Shown one piece after another: positions 1-7,127 of a DNA stretch of 35,560 nt. Origin of the DNA: Halanaerobiales bacterium (lineage in GTDB: Bacteria > Bacillota > Halanaerobiia > Halanaerobiales > Halanaerobiaceae). A program made the translations under genes and the position numbers. Location: the NCBI GenBank assembly GCA_016278485.1, contig JADQBT010000028.1, positions 1 through 35,560 of the forward strand, read 5' to 3'. Positions within the stretch are counted from its first letter, which is position 1; each line of letters starts with the position of its first letter. The notes below the pieces were generated by a model. That model searched no databases, was not told the DNA's origin, and saw nothing but the letters and a program-made list of their open reading frames with translations.

Positions 1-113
1 TTCAGCAAGTAAGACCTATAGCATATGGTACAGCACTTGTTTTGATTGTATTAGTAGTAATTATGAATTTAACCGCAATTATAATCAGGGCCAGATTTAG
101 TAAAAAATTATAA
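1..113 (+). CDS. pstA: Phosphate ABC transporter permease PstA, C-terminal end (partial)
   Basis: The window opens inside an ORF read in the frame starting at base 3; it ends at TAA 111-113. The 36 visible residues include RPIAYGTALVLIVLVVIMN followed by a basic tail (RARFSKKL). This is one last membrane helix and a cytosolic basic end, as in PstA, the membrane subunit of the high-affinity phosphate importer. The identification rests on this short end plus the pstB and phoU genes directly downstream in the same orientation, the usual pst operon order. The start and most of the gene lie outside the window. Confidence 0.8.
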   Translation, partial: QQVRPIAYGTALVLIVLVVIMNLTAIIIRARFSKKL

Positions 114-184
114 TTTTTCTTATTAGATAGTCTTTTAAAAGTTAGTTATTGTTTATTTAATTATATTTAGGAGGAGTAATTCTT

Positions 185-946
185 ATGGCAGGTGTTAACA
201 AAATAGAGGTGAAAGATCTAGATTTTTATTATGATGATTTTCAAGCATTACAAGATATTAATTTAGAAATTAAAAAGAATAAAGTTACTGCTTTAATAGG
301 TCCATCAGGATGTGGAAAGTCAACGTTTTTAAGAACTGTAAATAGAATGAATGATCTTATAGAAGGTACAAAAGTTAAAGGTGAAGTATTACTTGATGAT
401 AAGAATATATATAGTAATAATATAGATGTTGTACAACTGAGAAAACAAGTAGGTATGGTTTTTCAACAACCTAATCCATTTCCTAAATCAATATATGAAA
501 ATGTGGCATATGGTCCTAAAATACATGGGTTGAAGAATAAAAGAGAGATTGATAAAATAGTTGAAGAGAGTTTAAAAAGCGCCGCATTATTTAATGAGGT
601 TAAAGAAAGGCAAAATGATTCGGCACTAGGACTTTCGGGCGGACAACAGCAGAGGTTATGTATTGCTAGAGCACTTGCGGTAAAACCAGAAGTATTATTA
701 ATGGATGAACCTGCTTCTGCACTTGACCCAGTTGCAACAGCAAAAATAGAGGAATTAATTGAGGTTTTGAAGAAAGATTATACTATAGTAATTGTAACAC
801 ATAGTATGCAGCAGGCTGCTCGAGTTTCTGACTATACAGCGTTCTTTTTAATGGGAGAAATAGTTGAGTACGATAGAACTGAAAAAATATTCGAGAATCC
901 ATCAGACCAACGCACAGAAGATTATATCACAGGGCGTTTCGGATAA
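185..946 (+). CDS. pstB: Phosphate ABC transporter ATP-binding protein PstB
   Basis: This is the ATPase subunit that powers inorganic phosphate import through PstC/PstA. The 253-residue length is normal for PstB. Visible motifs are Walker [10 protein letters not shown] (about residues 39-47), the Q-loop region [19 protein letters not shown], which is typical of PstB, the ABC signature LSGGQQQR, Walker [14 protein letters not shown] and the switch histidine in VTHSM. An AGGAGG ribosome binding site sits about 8 bases before the ATG. The gene follows the pstA end by 71 bases and precedes phoU by 22 bases, so it belongs to one operon. No Pho-box-like repeat is recognisable in the short upstream gap; the operon promoter is presumably further upstream, outside the window. 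Confidence 0.97.
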   Translation: MAGVNKIEVKDLDFYYDDFQALQDINLEIKKNKVTALIGPSGCGKSTFLRTVNRMNDLIEGTKVKGEVLLDDKNIYSNNIDVVQLRKQVGMVFQQPNPFPKSIYENVAYGPKIHGLKNKREIDKIVEESLKSAALFNEVKERQNDSALGLSGGQQQRLCIARALAVKPEVLLMDEPASALDPVATAKIEELIEVLKKDYTIVIVTHSMQQAARVSDYTAFFLMGEIVEYDRTEKIFENPSDQRTEDYITGRFG

Positions 947-968
947 TTTAAAACTAGGAGGTGGAAAA

Positions 969-1616
969 ATGCGCGACCATTTTCACAAGGAATTAAAGGA
1001 TTTAGAAAATGGAATGTTAAAAATGGGAAGTATTGTAGAAGAATCTATTAGAAAAAGTATCCAGTCCTTACGTGAGCAAGATCTTGATCTGGCAGATCAA
1101 GTATTGGCAGAAGATGATCTAATAGATAATTATGAAGTTGAACTTGAAGAGATGGCGATAAAATTAATTGCACTCCAGCAACCAGTTGCCATTGATTTGA
1201 GAAAAATAATAGTTATTTCAAAGTTAGTAACAGATCTTGAAAGAATTGGAGACCATGCCTGTAATATTGCAAATATGGTGAAAAACATAGGTAAAGAACC
1301 ATTAATAAAGCCTTTAATTGATATACCCAAAATGACAGATATAGTAGCAGAAAGGTTACAAAGTAGTTTGCAGGCGTTTGTAGAGATGGATGTGGAAAAA
1401 GCAAGAGAAATTGCCAGACGTGATGAAGAAGTAGATATTTTAGATGAACAAATTATTAGAGAATTGATTACTTTTATGATTGAAGATCCATCTAATGTCC
1501 GACAAGCAACTTCATTAATATTTATTAGTAGATTTTTAGAAAGAATCGGAGATCACGCCACAAATGTCTGTGAACGAATAATATATATGAAAACAGGCGA
1601 AAGATATAACTATTAA
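969..1616 (+). CDS. phoU: Phosphate signalling complex protein PhoU
   Basis: PhoU is a cytosolic helical-bundle protein that restrains phosphate import and Pho signalling together with the Pst transporter. The protein has two tandem three-helix repeats. Each carries the acidic metal-binding pattern ERIGDHA (about residues 77-83, in TDLERIGDHACNI, and again in LERIGDHATNV near residue 198). An open frame extends upstream to 864 inside pstB, but the start chosen is ATG 969, because a clear AGGAGGTGG site lies just before it and the protein then starts MRDHFHKEL, like known PhoU proteins. Length is 215 residues, usual for the family. Its stop codon is only two bases from the convergent manA stop. 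Confidence 0.95.
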   Translation: MRDHFHKELKDLENGMLKMGSIVEESIRKSIQSLREQDLDLADQVLAEDDLIDNYEVELEEMAIKLIALQQPVAIDLRKIIVISKLVTDLERIGDHACNIANMVKNIGKEPLIKPLIDIPKMTDIVAERLQSSLQAFVEMDVEKAREIARRDEEVDILDEQIIRELITFMIEDPSNVRQATSLIFISRFLERIGDHATNVCERIIYMKTGERYNY

Positions 1617-1618
1617 AT

Positions 1619-2677
1619 TTAAAAGAGATTATAACCAGGGATTTTATGAATCTCATCAGGGCTGAAGTTAAGTGATTTCAGCCTTCTTTTTATTTCTTCT
1701 TTATCTATAGGTAAATATGTCATTAAAAATTCAATTTCTCCTTTTAGAGAAGTTATATCAATTGAAGCTGGAATTAAGACTGTTTCTCCTGCGCTGAAAT
1801 TAATTAATTTATCATTAAATTTTAATTCAGCTGTTCCCTGGGTAGCTATCAAAATGTAAAAATGTTCTCCGTTAGATTTGATATGATAAATGCCGTTTAA
1901 ATTAATCTTTTCTGTAACAAAATATGGTGAAGTAGCCAGAAAGGTTGTTTGCCATTCGTCAGTAGTATGAGTTAATAGCTTTTGTTTTTTTTGTTTTGCT
2001 CGATAATTAATAACATCCAACGCTCTTTCAATATGTAGAGTACGTGGCTTACCATCTTTACCAACTCTTCCCCAGTCATATAAACGAAATGTTGTATCAG
2101 AACTTTGTTGAATTTCTGCAATTAGTATACCTGAACCAATGGCATGTACAGTTCCTGCAGGAATAAAGTAAGAGTCACCTGCTTTAACTTTAACTCTTTG
2201 TAGATATTCGCTTAATTTTTTATTATTAATTGCTTTTTTTAAGTAAGAGCGGTCCAGATCTTGATTAAGTCCAAATATTAATTCAGAACCTGGCTTTGCA
2301 GCTACTATATACCATATCTCTGTTTTACCTTGTTCATCAGCAGATCTAAGAGCTGTTTTATCTGAGGGATGAACCTGGACTGAAAGTTGTTGATTTGCAT
2401 CAATGAATTTTATTAGGAGAGGGAACTTATCATTAGCATTTAATTTTATATTTTTGCCCAGTAGCTTTTCCTGATTATTTTTCATTAATTCAGCCAAAGA
2501 AATTCCTCTTAATGGACCATTTTCAACTAAACTTATATAATTATTATATTGTGAAATCTCCCAACTCTCTCCAGTTTTTTCGTAGGGTAAGTCTCTATTA
2601 AAAATTTTTGCCAGGTGTTTACCACCCCATATTTTTTTTTGGTAGATTGGTTTAAATTTAAGTGGATATAGATCCAA
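1619..2677 (-). CDS. manA: Mannose-6-phosphate isomerase, class I (ManA type)
   Basis: A zinc enzyme interconverting fructose-6-phosphate and mannose-6-phosphate, linking glycolysis to mannose use or GDP-mannose synthesis. Visible: FKPIYQKKIWGG at the N-terminus; the zinc-site region LSVQVHPSD; KTEIWYIV; GDSYFIPAGTVHAIG; and the late active-site stretch TFRLYDWGR. The frame is open back to 2734, but I chose the TTG at 2677-2675: a GGAGG motif lies about 8 bases before it, and the protein then starts MDLYPLKFKP, as Bacillus-type ManA proteins do. That gives 352 residues, slightly longer than the roughly 315-residue Bacillus forms. The gene is transcribed alone, convergent with phoU and divergent from the ABC exporter. 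Confidence in function is high, in the exact start moderate. Confidence 0.9.
   Translation of the reverse strand: MDLYPLKFKPIYQKKIWGGKHLAKIFNRDLPYEKTGESWEISQYNNYISLVENGPLRGISLAELMKNNQEKLLGKNIKLNANDKFPLLIKFIDANQQLSVQVHPSDKTALRSADEQGKTEIWYIVAAKPGSELIFGLNQDLDRSYLKKAINNKKLSEYLQRVKVKAGDSYFIPAGTVHAIGSGILIAEIQQSSDTTFRLYDWGRVGKDGKPRTLHIERALDVINYRAKQKKQKLLTHTTDEWQTTFLATSPYFVTEKINLNGIYHIKSNGEHFYILIATQGTAELKFNDKLINFSAGETVLIPASIDITSLKGEIEFLMTYLPIDKEEIKRRLKSLNFSPDEIHKIPGYNLF
1660..1691 (+). terminator. Intrinsic terminator of the pst-phoU operon, lying inside the 3' coding end of manA
   Basis: A stem GGCTGAA (1660-1666) pairs with TTCAGCC (1677-1683) around a short loop. It is followed by TTCTTTTT on the plus strand. 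It stands 44 bases after the phoU stop and within the coding sequence of the opposing gene. Confidence 0.6.
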
Positions 2678-2772
2678 AATAATAACCTCCAATTGCGTTA
2701 ATTTATTGTATATATCTTTATTCTTGTATTCCAAGTCATAATCCTGCTTTTAGATAGTAGTTGTTGATATTT

Positions 2773-2801
2773 TTGCATATTTTTAATTGTTATGATAAAA
2801 T
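2773..2801 (+). promoter_or_regulatory. Candidate sigma-A promoter of the ABC exporter
   Basis: TTGCAT (2773-2778) and TAAAAT (2796-2801) are separated by 17 bases and lie about 17 bases before the ribosome binding site of the following gene. Both boxes differ from consensus, so this is a moderate call. Confidence 0.4.
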
Positions 2802-2833
2802 TACTGATTAGTATGCAAAAGGAGCGAATATAT

Positions 2834-4579
2834 ATGATCAAAAAATTTAGTAAATATTATAAAAATCACTGGCAATTATTCTTATTAGATATTGTTAGTG
2901 CATTTATTATGTCTGGGCTTGATCTGGTTTTTCCAATGGTAATTCAACGTATGATTGACGAATATTTTCCTGCTCGTGATTTAAACTTAATAATAAAAAT
3001 GGTAATCTTATTATTTATTCTATACATAATTAGATTGGTATTGCAATATATTGTTCATTTCTGGGGCCATGTAGTTGGAATTAGAATGGAAACAGATATG
3101 CGTTCAGAAATTTTTGCGCATCTACAAAAATTGTCATTTAAATTTTATGATAACAATAAAGTAGGGTATTTAATGTCTAGAATAGTTAATGACTTGAATA
3201 ATTTATCTGAGTTAGCCCATCACGGACCAGAAGATTTATTTGTTTCTGCAGTAATGCTAATTGGATCTTTCATAATTTTATTGAATATGAATTGGATCTT
3301 AGCTCTTGTTACCTTTGCTCTGATACCAGTTATGTTCTATTTTTCTTTAAATCTAGGGGAAAAGATGTACCATTCATTTAAAAATATAAGAGAAAAAGTA
3401 GCAGAAGTTAATACTATCATTGAAGATAGTCTTAGTGGAATAAGAGTAGTAAAATCTTTTACCAACGAAGATTTTGAGAATGATAAATTTAGCGAAGGTA
3501 ACCATAATTATCGCCGTTCCAGAGAGGGAGCTATGCGGAATATGGCGAGTTTTTACTCTGGGATGCATTTTTTCATAAATATGATTCGACTTATCACTTT
3601 AGCAACTGGAGGATATTTGATTTACTTAGGTCAATTAACTAGTGGGGAAATAGTAGCTTTTCTCTTTTATATTAATATGTTCATGAATCCGATTAGAAGG
3701 CTAGTTAATTTTAATGAGCTGTTTCAGCGGGGAATGGCTGGATTTAACAGATTTACTGAGTTACTAGAGGTTGAACCGGAGATTATTGATTCGGAAAATG
3801 CTATTGAATTAAATGAAGTTGCAGGAAAAATTGAATATCGAGATGTGACCTTTGGTTATGATAATCATACTAAGGTCTTTGAAGAGATTAATATTATAGT
3901 TGAACCTGGTCAAACAATCGCCTTTGTTGGCCCTTCTGGTGCTGGAAAATCAACCTTATGTAAATTATTACCGCGCTTTTATGAAATAGATAAGGGAGAA
4001 ATTTTAATTGATGATCTAGATATTAAACAAATAAAGTTGAATTCATTAAGGGACAAAATAGGAATAGTTCAGCAGGATGTCTTTTTGTTTAATGGAACTA
4101 TTAAGGACAATATAGCTTATGGAAAGTTTGATGCAACAGAGGAAGAAATTATTGCTGCTGCAAAAAAAGCAAATGCACATCAATTTATATTAGGGTTAAG
4201 CGAGGGTTATGATACCAATATTGGAGAACGAGGTGTCAAATTATCTGGTGGACAAAAACAGAGAATTTCAATTGCTCGTTCATTTTTGAAAAATCCACCT
4301 ATTTTAATACTTGATGAAGCTACATCCTCACTTGATAATCGAAGTGAAAAGATTATTCAAGCATCATTAGAAAGATTAGCACAAGGTAGGACAACACTGG
4401 TTATTGCCCATAGATTATCAACAGTTATTAATTCAGATGAAATTATGGTATTAACTGAGCAGGGTATAGCCGAAAGAGGTAAACACCAGGAATTGATTGA
4501 AAAGGATGGAGTCTATAAGAAATTATATGAAGATCAGTTTACTGTTGAATTAAATATGGTAGATGAAGCGGCCGGTTAA
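2834..4579 (+). CDS. ABC exporter half-transporter (MsbA/MdlB-like, permease-ATPase fusion)
   Basis: A 581-residue protein with an N-terminal six-helix exporter domain (about residues 1-300) fused to a nucleotide-binding domain (about 335-570). The ATPase half shows Walker A GPSGAGKST, signature LSGGQKQR, Walker B ILILDEATSSLD and the H-loop AHRLST. Such half-transporters dimerise and extrude lipids, drugs or peptides; the substrate cannot be told from sequence, and no partner half-transporter is adjacent. An in-frame ATG exists at 2792, but the start at 2834 follows AAAAGGAGCG at proper spacing and gives the usual start MIKKFSKYYKNHW. A hairpin terminator overlaps the stop codon. A homodimer is the simplest reading. 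Confidence 0.9.
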   Translation: MIKKFSKYYKNHWQLFLLDIVSAFIMSGLDLVFPMVIQRMIDEYFPARDLNLIIKMVILLFILYIIRLVLQYIVHFWGHVVGIRMETDMRSEIFAHLQKLSFKFYDNNKVGYLMSRIVNDLNNLSELAHHGPEDLFVSAVMLIGSFIILLNMNWILALVTFALIPVMFYFSLNLGEKMYHSFKNIREKVAEVNTIIEDSLSGIRVVKSFTNEDFENDKFSEGNHNYRRSREGAMRNMASFYSGMHFFINMIRLITLATGGYLIYLGQLTSGEIVAFLFYINMFMNPIRRLVNFNELFQRGMAGFNRFTELLEVEPEIIDSENAIELNEVAGKIEYRDVTFGYDNHTKVFEEINIIVEPGQTIAFVGPSGAGKSTLCKLLPRFYEIDKGEILIDDLDIKQIKLNSLRDKIGIVQQDVFLFNGTIKDNIAYGKFDATEEEIIAAAKKANAHQFILGLSEGYDTNIGERGVKLSGGQKQRISIARSFLKNPPILILDEATSSLDNRSEKIIQASLERLAQGRTTLVIAHRLSTVINSDEIMVLTEQGIAERGKHQELIEKDGVYKKLYEDQFTVELNMVDEAAG

Positions 4580-4597
4580 TAACCGACCGTTTTTCTT
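4569..4597 (+). terminator. Intrinsic terminator of the ABC exporter gene
   Basis: CGGCCGGTT (4569-4577) pairs with AACCGACCG (4581-4589) with one mismatch and a three-base loop, followed by TTTTTCTT. The stem includes the last codons and stop of the exporter and ends next to the convergent TSUP gene stop. Confidence 0.8.
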
Positions 4598-5345
4598 ATA
4601 ATAACATATCATAGAGTAGTTTGATAACAACTCCAAGAGACATCGCAATAAAAATAGGCTTTATTATCTTGCCACCATGTTTAATAGCTACTTTACTTCC
4701 CAATCTGGCTCCGATTAGCATTGAAATCCCCATTGGCAAACCGATAGTATAAATAATTTTTCCATTTAGAGCAAAGAGGATTAAAGATACTATATTACTC
4801 ACAAAATTTAATATTTTAGCGTTTGCAGTACTTATCGTAAAATTAAAGCCAAAAAATTGAATAAAAGCAAATAAAAGAAAAGAACCTGTACCGGGACCAA
4901 AAAAGCCATCATAAAAGCCGATTATGAGTGCAAAAGTCATTCCAGAAAAAACATTTAATTTATTTAGTCCAGTAAAATTATTGCTTTTGCCGATATCTTT
5001 TTTAAAAAGTGTATATATTGATACAAAAATAAGTAATGTCAAGACAATTAGTTTTAAATAAGTAGCTGGAATTGATAATGCAGTTGTAACACCAGCTATA
5101 GCCCCTATAAATGTAAAAGGAATTAAGTACTTCATGAGAGGCTTATAAACGTTTCCAGATTGAAAATAAGTAAATGAGCTGGTAAAAGATCCCCAGGAAG
5201 CAGCAAATTTATTGGTGCCCAGCGTTAAGTGAGGCGGAATACCTGCTGCTAATAAAGCTGGTACTGATAATATTCCTCCGCCACCAGCTATTGCATCAAC
5301 AAAGGCAGCGACGAAAGCTACAATACATAGTAAAATTATTGTCAT
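4596..5345 (-). CDS. TSUP-family (TauE/SafE-like) membrane permease
   Basis: A 249-residue, almost entirely hydrophobic protein with about eight predicted membrane segments in two similar halves. Visible family features are the N-terminal glycine-rich FVDAIAGGGGILSVPALLAAGIPP, the following LGTNKFAAS, and in the second half GFYDGFFGPGTGSFLLFAF with NAKILNFVSN. Proteins of this family export or import sulfur-containing or organic anions (sulfite, sulfoacetate, thiosulfate and similar); the substrate here is unknown. A GAAAGGAG site precedes the ATG. It is a single gene, divergent from the PspC gene and convergent with the ABC exporter, so the neighbours give no substrate hint. Confidence 0.88.
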   Translation of the reverse strand: MTIILLCIVAFVAAFVDAIAGGGGILSVPALLAAGIPPHLTLGTNKFAASWGSFTSSFTYFQSGNVYKPLMKYLIPFTFIGAIAGVTTALSIPATYLKLIVLTLLIFVSIYTLFKKDIGKSNNFTGLNKLNVFSGMTFALIIGFYDGFFGPGTGSFLLFAFIQFFGFNFTISTANAKILNFVSNIVSLILFALNGKIIYTIGLPMGISMLIGARLGSKVAIKHGGKIIKPIFIAMSLGVVIKLLYDMLL

Positions 5346-5416
5346 ATCTTTCTCCTTTCAAATTTGCTTACAATTACTTTTTATTCGTTTATAATCTAAT
5401 AAATCCTCTTTTTTTC

Positions 5417-5445
5417 TTGTTTTAGTTTTTAAGTCATATTATACT
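5417..5445 (+). promoter_or_regulatory. Candidate promoter of the PspC-domain gene cluster
   Basis: TTGTTT (5417-5422), 17-base spacer, TATACT (5440-5445), about 20 bases before the GGGGG ribosome binding site of the PspC-domain gene. The -10 box is good, the -35 box moderate. Confidence 0.45.
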
Positions 5446-5475
5446 TATATTAATTGTTAATAAGGGGGTTTTTAG

Positions 5476-5901
5476 ATGAGTAGTAAAAAACTATATAGAT
5501 CAAGAGAGGATAGAATTATAGCAGGAGTTTGTGCTGGATTGGCAGATTATTTTAATATTGATACAACATTTGTTAGATTAGCATTTATATTTTTGTTCTT
5601 AGTAGAAGGAGTTGGGGTAGTTGCCTATTTGATAGCATGGGTTATTATACCAGAACAATCTCAACAGTTAATAGTAGAAGGAAGTAGTCAGGCAGAGGCT
5701 AACTTTGCAAACGAGGAATATGAAATGAATTCTAAAAATATAGATAGAAATAGAGTATTGGGATATATACTTATTATTCTAGGCTTAGTATTTTTGCTTG
5801 ATAGATGGTTACCTGCAATCTACTGGGATAAGTATTGGCCAGTTTTATTGATAATAGTTGGAGGTATTATTTTAAGCAGGGGGTTTAAAGAGAATGAATA
5901 G
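5476..5901 (+). CDS. PspC-domain membrane protein with C-terminal DUF5668-like segment
   Basis: The first 60 or so residues are a PspC domain (KLYRSREDRIIAGVCAGLADYF ... FIFLFLVEGVGVVAYLIAWVIIPE), with the typical arginine-rich start and a membrane helix pair. After a polar linker (about residues 65-90) follows a second hydrophobic part, GYILIILGLVFLLDRW ... YWPVLLIIVGGIIL, resembling the membrane region of LiaF/LiaI-type proteins (DUF5668). PspC and LiaF/LiaI proteins sense or buffer cell-envelope stress at the membrane. An AAGGGGG site lies before ATG 5476. The gene overlaps the next one by 8 bases, so the two are translated together. No sensor kinase or response regulator is adjacent. Confidence 0.85.
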   Translation: MSSKKLYRSREDRIIAGVCAGLADYFNIDTTFVRLAFIFLFLVEGVGVVAYLIAWVIIPEQSQQLIVEGSSQAEANFANEEYEMNSKNIDRNRVLGYILIILGLVFLLDRWLPAIYWDKYWPVLLIIVGGIILSRGFKENE

Positions 5902-6193
5902 AGATTATAGAAATAAGATAATAATGGGCTTATTTTTAATCTGTACTGGTCTGCTTTTTCTTTTAAGTACTACTGGCATCATCAATTTAAGAATATGGTT
6001 AGTAATTGCAAAATTTTGGCCAGTTTTAATTATATTTATGGGATTAAATCTTCTGTTAGTTGATACTAGGTTTTGGTGGCTATTACTCATTATATTAATA
6101 ATAATTTTTATGGGATTTGGATATTATTTAGATTCTTTGCCTGGCTGGCAGGATAGAATTATTCCCTTTTATAATTATCAATGGAATTTGTAA
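5894..6193 (+). CDS. Small membrane protein, LiaI/DUF5668-like
   Basis: A 99-residue protein with three hydrophobic segments (about residues 9-27, 34-54 and 61-77). The pattern GLFLICTGLLFLLSTTGII followed by FWPVLIIFMGLNLLL matches the repeated unit of LiaI/LiaF-like membrane proteins, and is similar to the C-terminal part of the preceding gene, suggesting duplication of this module. It overlaps the PspC gene by 8 bases; its GCAGGGGG site lies inside that gene. The C-terminal 20 residues are aromatic-rich and probably exposed. A role in envelope stress response is inferred from family and context only. Confidence 0.75.
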   Translation: MNRDYRNKIIMGLFLICTGLLFLLSTTGIINLRIWLVIAKFWPVLIIFMGLNLLLVDTRFWWLLLIILIIIFMGFGYYLDSLPGWQDRIIPFYNYQWNL

Positions 6194-6202
6194 TAAATTA
6201 CA

Positions 6203-6232
6203 TTAGTAAGTCCGCCTTACTTATGTTATAAT
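6203..6232 (+). promoter_or_regulatory. Candidate promoter with an overlapping inverted repeat
   Basis: TATAAT (6227-6232) with a poor -35 TTAGTA (6203-6208) at 18 bases. The spacer holds an inverted repeat, ATTAGTAAG (6202-6210) against CTTACTTAT (6216-6224), one mismatch, which could bind a repressor or form a short hairpin. Confidence 0.4.
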
Positions 6233-6254
6233 CTTGTCATAAGGAGGGGTCAGC

Positions 6255-6479
6255 TTGTATTTAATCAATAGTAGTAATAATATCATTAATATTTTAGTTC
6301 TAGCATTAATATTTTGTATGCTGATCAGTTTCTTTTATCCGGTAGTGGCTGAGGCTGCTCTTGGGGACTTTTTAAGTGATAACAAGGGTGGCTTATGGAC
6401 TATAGTTAAAGGTCTATTAATGTTCTGGCTATTGAATTACTTGGGTAATATAAATGATCAGCCTGAGCCGATTAATTGA
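6255..6479 (+). CDS. Small hypothetical protein with signal-peptide-like N-terminus
   Basis: A 74-residue ORF starting with TTG, supported by a strong AAGGAGGGG site nine to ten bases upstream. Residues 10-34 look like a signal peptide or membrane helix (IINILVLALIFCMLISFFYPVVAEA), with AEA-A as a possible cleavage site. A short polar loop (LGDFLSDNKGG) and a second hydrophobic helix (about residues 48-63) follow. I do not recognise a family. It stands after the PspC/LiaI-like pair and may belong to the same envelope cluster, or have its own promoter at 6203-6232. It ends before a bidirectional-looking hairpin. Confidence 0.6.
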   Translation: MYLINSSNNIINILVLALIFCMLISFFYPVVAEAALGDFLSDNKGGLWTIVKGLLMFWLLNYLGNINDQPEPIN

Positions 6480-6517
6480 ATCACCGGGGGAAAATAATAA
6501 AAAAATCTGGTAAGTCT

Positions 6518-6551
6518 AAAGAGCTAATGTATAATTTAGCTCTTTTTTTTT
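6518..6551 (+). terminator. Intrinsic terminator between convergent genes
   Basis: AAAGAGCTAA (6518-6527) pairs perfectly with TTAGCTCTTT (6536-6545) over an eight-base loop, followed by a run of T to 6551. It ends the 6255-6479 transcript; its right arm contains the stop codon of the convergent gene. Confidence 0.85.
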
Positions 6552-6958
6552 ATGATAGTCATAATTCCAGCTAGTCTTTCTGATGTCTGGCCATCATATA
6601 AATTAAAATATAACTTTTCTTTATAGAAATATTCTTTTTTAATTTTAAATATCTGCAGATGATCAGGATTTTTTTTGGCAACCATCACAACTTCATGTCC
6701 TCTATACATAACCATATGGACTTTAGCTTGATAAATAAGCAGGGCTAATTGATCATCATTTATTTTAAAATTAATATTTCTTCCTGTATATCTAGCAATT
6801 TTTTCATTTAACTTTTCAGTTTGATTTGCATGATATAAATCAATAGTAATATTTTTTGTATTAAAATTGACTGGAAAAGATTGGTTGCTATATTGAGAAA
6901 GGGGTATATATTGTACTGCTGGATAGGGAAATATTTTGTCTGAATAACCAAATGGCAT
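6536..6958 (-). CDS. Hypothetical protein, no recognised family
   Basis: A 140-residue soluble protein. A GTG at 6967 is in frame, but it lies within the ribosome binding site AAGAGGTGATTA, so the ATG at 6958 (protein start MPFGYSDKIFPYPAVQY) is the better start. The N-terminal third is rich in tyrosine, proline and aromatic residues. The rest looks like an alpha/beta fold with TGRNINFKINDDQLALLIYQAK, VHMVMYRGHEVVMVAKK and a lysine-rich end. There is no signal peptide, membrane segment or catalytic motif I can name. It is transcribed alone, divergent from the SPOCS/LysM genes; a shared sporulation role would be a guess. Confidence 0.65.
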   Translation of the reverse strand: MPFGYSDKIFPYPAVQYIPLSQYSNQSFPVNFNTKNITIDLYHANQTEKLNEKIARYTGRNINFKINDDQLALLIYQAKVHMVMYRGHEVVMVAKKNPDHLQIFKIKKEYFYKEKLYFNLYDGQTSERLAGIMTIIKKKS

Positions 6959-7062
6959 ATTAATCACCTCTTAATATTTTATTAAGATAGCCATTAAAAT
7001 GTGTAGAGTAGTAATAATTGTTATTTTTTGATATATAAATAATAGTGACCGGTATAATCTTC

Positions 7063-7089
7063 ACAATCCGGTTGGTTGTGCATATATTA
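7063..7089 (+). promoter_or_regulatory. Possible late-sporulation (sigma-K-like) promoter of the SPOCS/LysM genes
   Basis: CATATATTA at 7081-7089 fits the CATANNNTA -10 pattern known for sigma-K, with AC at 7063-7064 separated by 16 bases, the known spacing. It lies 39 bases before the start codon. Because the pattern is short and AT-rich, chance agreement is quite possible. Confidence 0.3.
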
Positions 7090-7127
7090 TTAATGATATT
7101 TTATTTTTGAAAGAGAGGAGGTCTATT

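Noticed and set aside
864-968. N-terminal extension of PhoU by 35 residues from an upstream ATG inside pstB
   Set aside because: The extension overlaps pstB in another frame, lacks a ribosome site, and the strong AGGAGGTGG before ATG 969 gives the family-typical start.
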